DNA of 64,000 bases from the NCBI GenBank assembly GCA_003263845.1, contig JYJN01000170.1, positions 41,376 to 105,375 of the forward strand, read 5' to 3'. The number at the start of each line of letters is the position of its first letter. Position 1 is the first letter of the stretch. Positions 62,080 through 64,000 of this stretch are shown in pieces. Below the pieces are notes generated by a model that was not told the DNA's origin, searched no databases, and worked only from the letters and a program-made list of their open reading frames with translations. This DNA comes from Vibrio aestivus. GTDB lineage: Bacteria > Pseudomonadota > Gammaproteobacteria > Enterobacterales > Vibrionaceae. The translations under genes were made by a program, and so were the position numbers.

Positions 62080-62140
62080 AGCCGAGCCTGAGTAATTCAC
62101 TGAATAATAGTGATTACTATACTGGCTTTTTGTACAGGAT

Positions 62141-62175
62141 AAAAGACAGTGAATTGGCCTGATTCACTGTCCTTT
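62141..62175 (-). terminator. Terminator of trmH
   Basis: The stem GACAGTGAAT/ATTCACTGTC with loop TGGCCTG; the minus strand continues with a T-rich stretch. Confidence 0.75.
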
Positions 62176-62182
62176 GAAAGAG

Positions 62183-62868
62183 TTATGCTTTTTGCATCTC
62201 TTTCCACCACGCTTCGTCAGCAACAATTTGACCTTCGTCGTCTAGTGGTGGGTAAGGGAGGTTTTTACGCTTAGCGACTTTAGCCAGTACGGGGTGACCA
62301 CGCTCAAACAGTGTTTTGTGAATGGCTTCTTCAGACAAGGCGCTCTTTTCACGTTCGTACATCCCAGCAGCTTGGCGCTGACGCTGGGCTTCGTAAAGTA
62401 CGATGGCGCTGGCTACTGACACGTTCAAAGACTGCACCATGCCCATCATTGGATGATGATGTCTTGGTCTGCCAGTTCTAGTGCTTGTTTTGACGTACCC
62501 ACTTTTTCATTACCCAAGATAACGGCAGTGGGCTTGGTATAGTCAATGTCGCGAAAATCGACAGCGGTGTCGGATAGGTTGGTTACCAGAACCTGCATGC
62601 CTTGCGATTTTAGCTCTGTAATCGCTTCGGCGATGTTTTCATGCGTATCGACTTCTACCCAGTTACGTGCGCCCGCAGAGGTGTGGCTTAGAGTGCGCAT
62701 TTCATCGGTTGGCCAAACAGCGTGGATCTTGTGAAGGCCAGTGGCGTCGGCAGTGCGAATCACCGCGGAGACATTATTTGGCTTGTGTACTTCTTCCAAA
62801 CAGATAGTTAGGTCGGTTTGACGAGCCTTTAGGACTTCTTGGATGCGTTGATAGCGTTCAATTTTCAT
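62183..62868 (-). CDS. trmH: tRNA (guanosine(18)-2'-O)-methyltransferase TrmH (frameshift)
   Basis: SPOUT-class enzyme methylating G18 of tRNAs. The first part (MKIERYQRIQEVLKARQTDL ... AVILGNEKVGTS) contains motif 2 and ends DQDIIIP. The second part starts MMGMVQSLNVSVASAIVLYE, which is motif 3 of the deep-knot fold. The join is one G short in the + strand at about 62450 (GG should be GGG), which creates a false stop. Total about 229 residues. It is downstream of spoT as in E. coli (spoT-trmH-recG order). Confidence 0.92.
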
Positions 62869-62892
62869 AAATATTGTCTTTTGGATCTTAGT

Positions 62893-62925
62893 AAAACGCC
62901 CTTGAAGCGGTGCAACAAGGGCGTT
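62893..62925 (-). terminator. Hairpin between spoT and trmH
   Basis: A perfect 11-bp stem AAACGCCCTTG/CAAGGGCGTTT is followed on the minus strand by a short T-tract. It may act as an attenuating terminator. Confidence 0.55.
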
Positions 62926-62948
62926 TGGCATTCACTTAAGTGAATTAA

Positions 62949-64000
62949 CTAGTTCTTTCTACGGCGAACACGCAATGCATGCGGCATGACACGAATCTTC
63001 TTCATGATGCCGGCAAGGTGCACACGGTCTTTCGTCGTCAGAAGGACGGTGATGGTATACAAGCGTCCATCGCGCTCTTCAGTCGATAAGCCGTGAATGT
63101 TCGAGCCAGTTTTAGAGATAACGTTAGTTAGCTCGGCCAATACACCTTGGTGATTGTGCATGTCGACGTTCAGTTCAGTAATGAACTCTTGGTCGTAATC
63201 TTCAGACCATTCGACCGCCATGTACTTGTCCGGCTCTTTCTGATAGCCACGAACATTTGGACAGGTCTCACGGTGAACCACTAGGCCACGACCCGGTGAC
63301 ACATGGGCAATGATGTGGTCGTCAGGAATTGGGTGACAACAGTTAGCAAACGTCAGCAAGATACCTTCCGAACCACGGATTGGTAGCTTCTTCTTCGGTT
63401 TACCGTTTGTGCTCTTAACTTCGGTGAGTTCATCAGCATCACCGAGCAGTCGACGTGCAATCACGATACTCATCAGTTCACCCAAGCCGATATCCGCTAG
63501 TAGGTCTTCCAAACTATCGACTTTCAAGTCAGTGAGAACATGTTGGATGTTCTCTTCATTGATGTCGTTGAGTGAGTGCTCACCCAAAGCATGGTTAAGC
63601 AGTCGGCGACCAAGCGTAATCGACTCTTCACGACGCATGGTTTTTAGAACCTGACGGATCTTAGTACGTGCACGAGACGTTACAACATAGTTGAGCCAAG
63701 CAGCGTTTGGTCTTGCACCAGGGGCACTGATAATTTCAATCGTTTGACCGTTTTTCAGTGACTTACTTAGTGGATAAGGGTTTCGATCAACACGAGCGCC
63801 GACACACATGTTACCCACATCGGTGTGTACTGCATAAGCGAAGTCAACCGCAGTCGCACCAACAGGCAATTCGACGATTCGCCCTTTCGGTGTGAAGACA
63901 TAAATCTCATCTGGGAAGAGATCAGATTTCACGTTCTCAATGAATTCGAATGAGTTACCCGCACTTTGTTGCAGTTCAAGTAGGCTTTGCATCCAACGCT
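62949..64000 (-). CDS. spoT: (p)ppGpp synthetase/hydrolase SpoT (5' partial, C-terminal half)
   Basis: Only the regulatory part is in the window and the frame runs off the right edge. The TGS domain has DEIYVFTPKGRIVELPVGAT and TDVGNMCVGARVDRN. A helical and zinc-finger-like region (FANCCHPIPDDHIIAHVSPG) is followed by an ACT domain (FITELNVDMHNHQGVLAELT). The first window residues read RWMQSLLELQQ, which fits the segment just upstream of TGS. SpoT both makes and degrades ppGpp in the stringent response. The C-terminus RRRKN is complete. Confidence 0.95.
   Translation of the reverse strand, partial: RWMQSLLELQQSAGNSFEFIENVKSDLFPDEIYVFTPKGRIVELPVGATAVDFAYAVHTDVGNMCVGARVDRNPYPLSKSLKNGQTIEIISAPGARPNAAWLNYVVTSRARTKIRQVLKTMRREESITLGRRLLNHALGEHSLNDINEENIQHVLTDLKVDSLEDLLADIGLGELMSIVIARRLLGDADELTEVKSTNGKPKKKLPIRGSEGILLTFANCCHPIPDDHIIAHVSPGRGLVVHRETCPNVRGYQKEPDKYMAVEWSEDYDQEFITELNVDMHNHQGVLAELTNVISKTGSNIHGLSTEERDGRLYTITVLLTTKDRVHLAGIMKKIRVMPHALRVRRRKN

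Overview
The window looks like a chromosomal segment of a Vibrio species or a close relative in the Vibrionaceae. The evidence is protein similarity and gene order: a complete type II secretion operon (gspC to gspN) lies between hslR/hslO/pckA and cysQ/nudE/nfuA/comF/bioH/tex, followed by ompR-envZ, recG, trmH and spoT. Housekeeping blocks have the base composition usual for this group, while 42.6-57.6 kb is visibly richer in A+T and holds accessory genes. No rRNA, tRNA, CRISPR array or recognisable insertion sequence was seen.

Layout. 0-8.9 kb: the end of a lateral-flagellar MotB-like gene (lafU), a periplasmic binding-like protein, adenosine deaminase, a membrane GGDEF/EAL protein, the nitrogen two-component pair ntrB-ntrC and a DUF4124 protein. 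9-21.9 kb: glnA with a sigma-54 promoter and NtrC boxes, typA, a P-loop NTPase, a DUF2959 lipoprotein, yihY-dtd, a YiiD/MadA-type protein, an AsmA-like protein, pckA, hslO and hslR. 22.1-33.5 kb: the type II secretion operon. 33.6-40.4 kb: cysQ, nudE, nfuA, comF, bioH, a small conserved gene and tex.

40.7-57.6 kb is the accessory part. It begins with a secreted, four-module retropepsin-like (RimB/DUF785-type) protein whose last module is copied 1.5 kb downstream. Next comes an array of paralogous two-helix membrane proteins (four apparently usable copies and at least four decayed ones) interspersed with three lipoproteins; one lipoprotein plus membrane-protein cassette is duplicated, and the second copy is decaying. 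An intact greB follows on the + strand, then a minus-strand toxin/immunity cluster: S-type pyocin plus HNH-like nuclease, SUKH immunity, two further putative immunity genes and an Im9-like immunity gene with a stop codon. The toxin gene abuts the first 31 codons of a second greB sitting exactly where greB normally stands, divergent from ompR. The simplest reading is that the native greB was broken by the arrival of a toxin/immunity island while a second greB keeps the function.

A caution applies throughout. About two dozen conserved genes carry single-base indels, mostly in short homopolymers (lafU, dtd, gspF/G/J/K/L/N, bioH, ompR, recG, trmH and others). In each case the correct product reads through after one base is added or removed. 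These look like sequencing or assembly errors rather than biological inactivation. I report such loci as single CDSs and reserve 'pseudogene' for truncated copies and genuine nonsense or decay.
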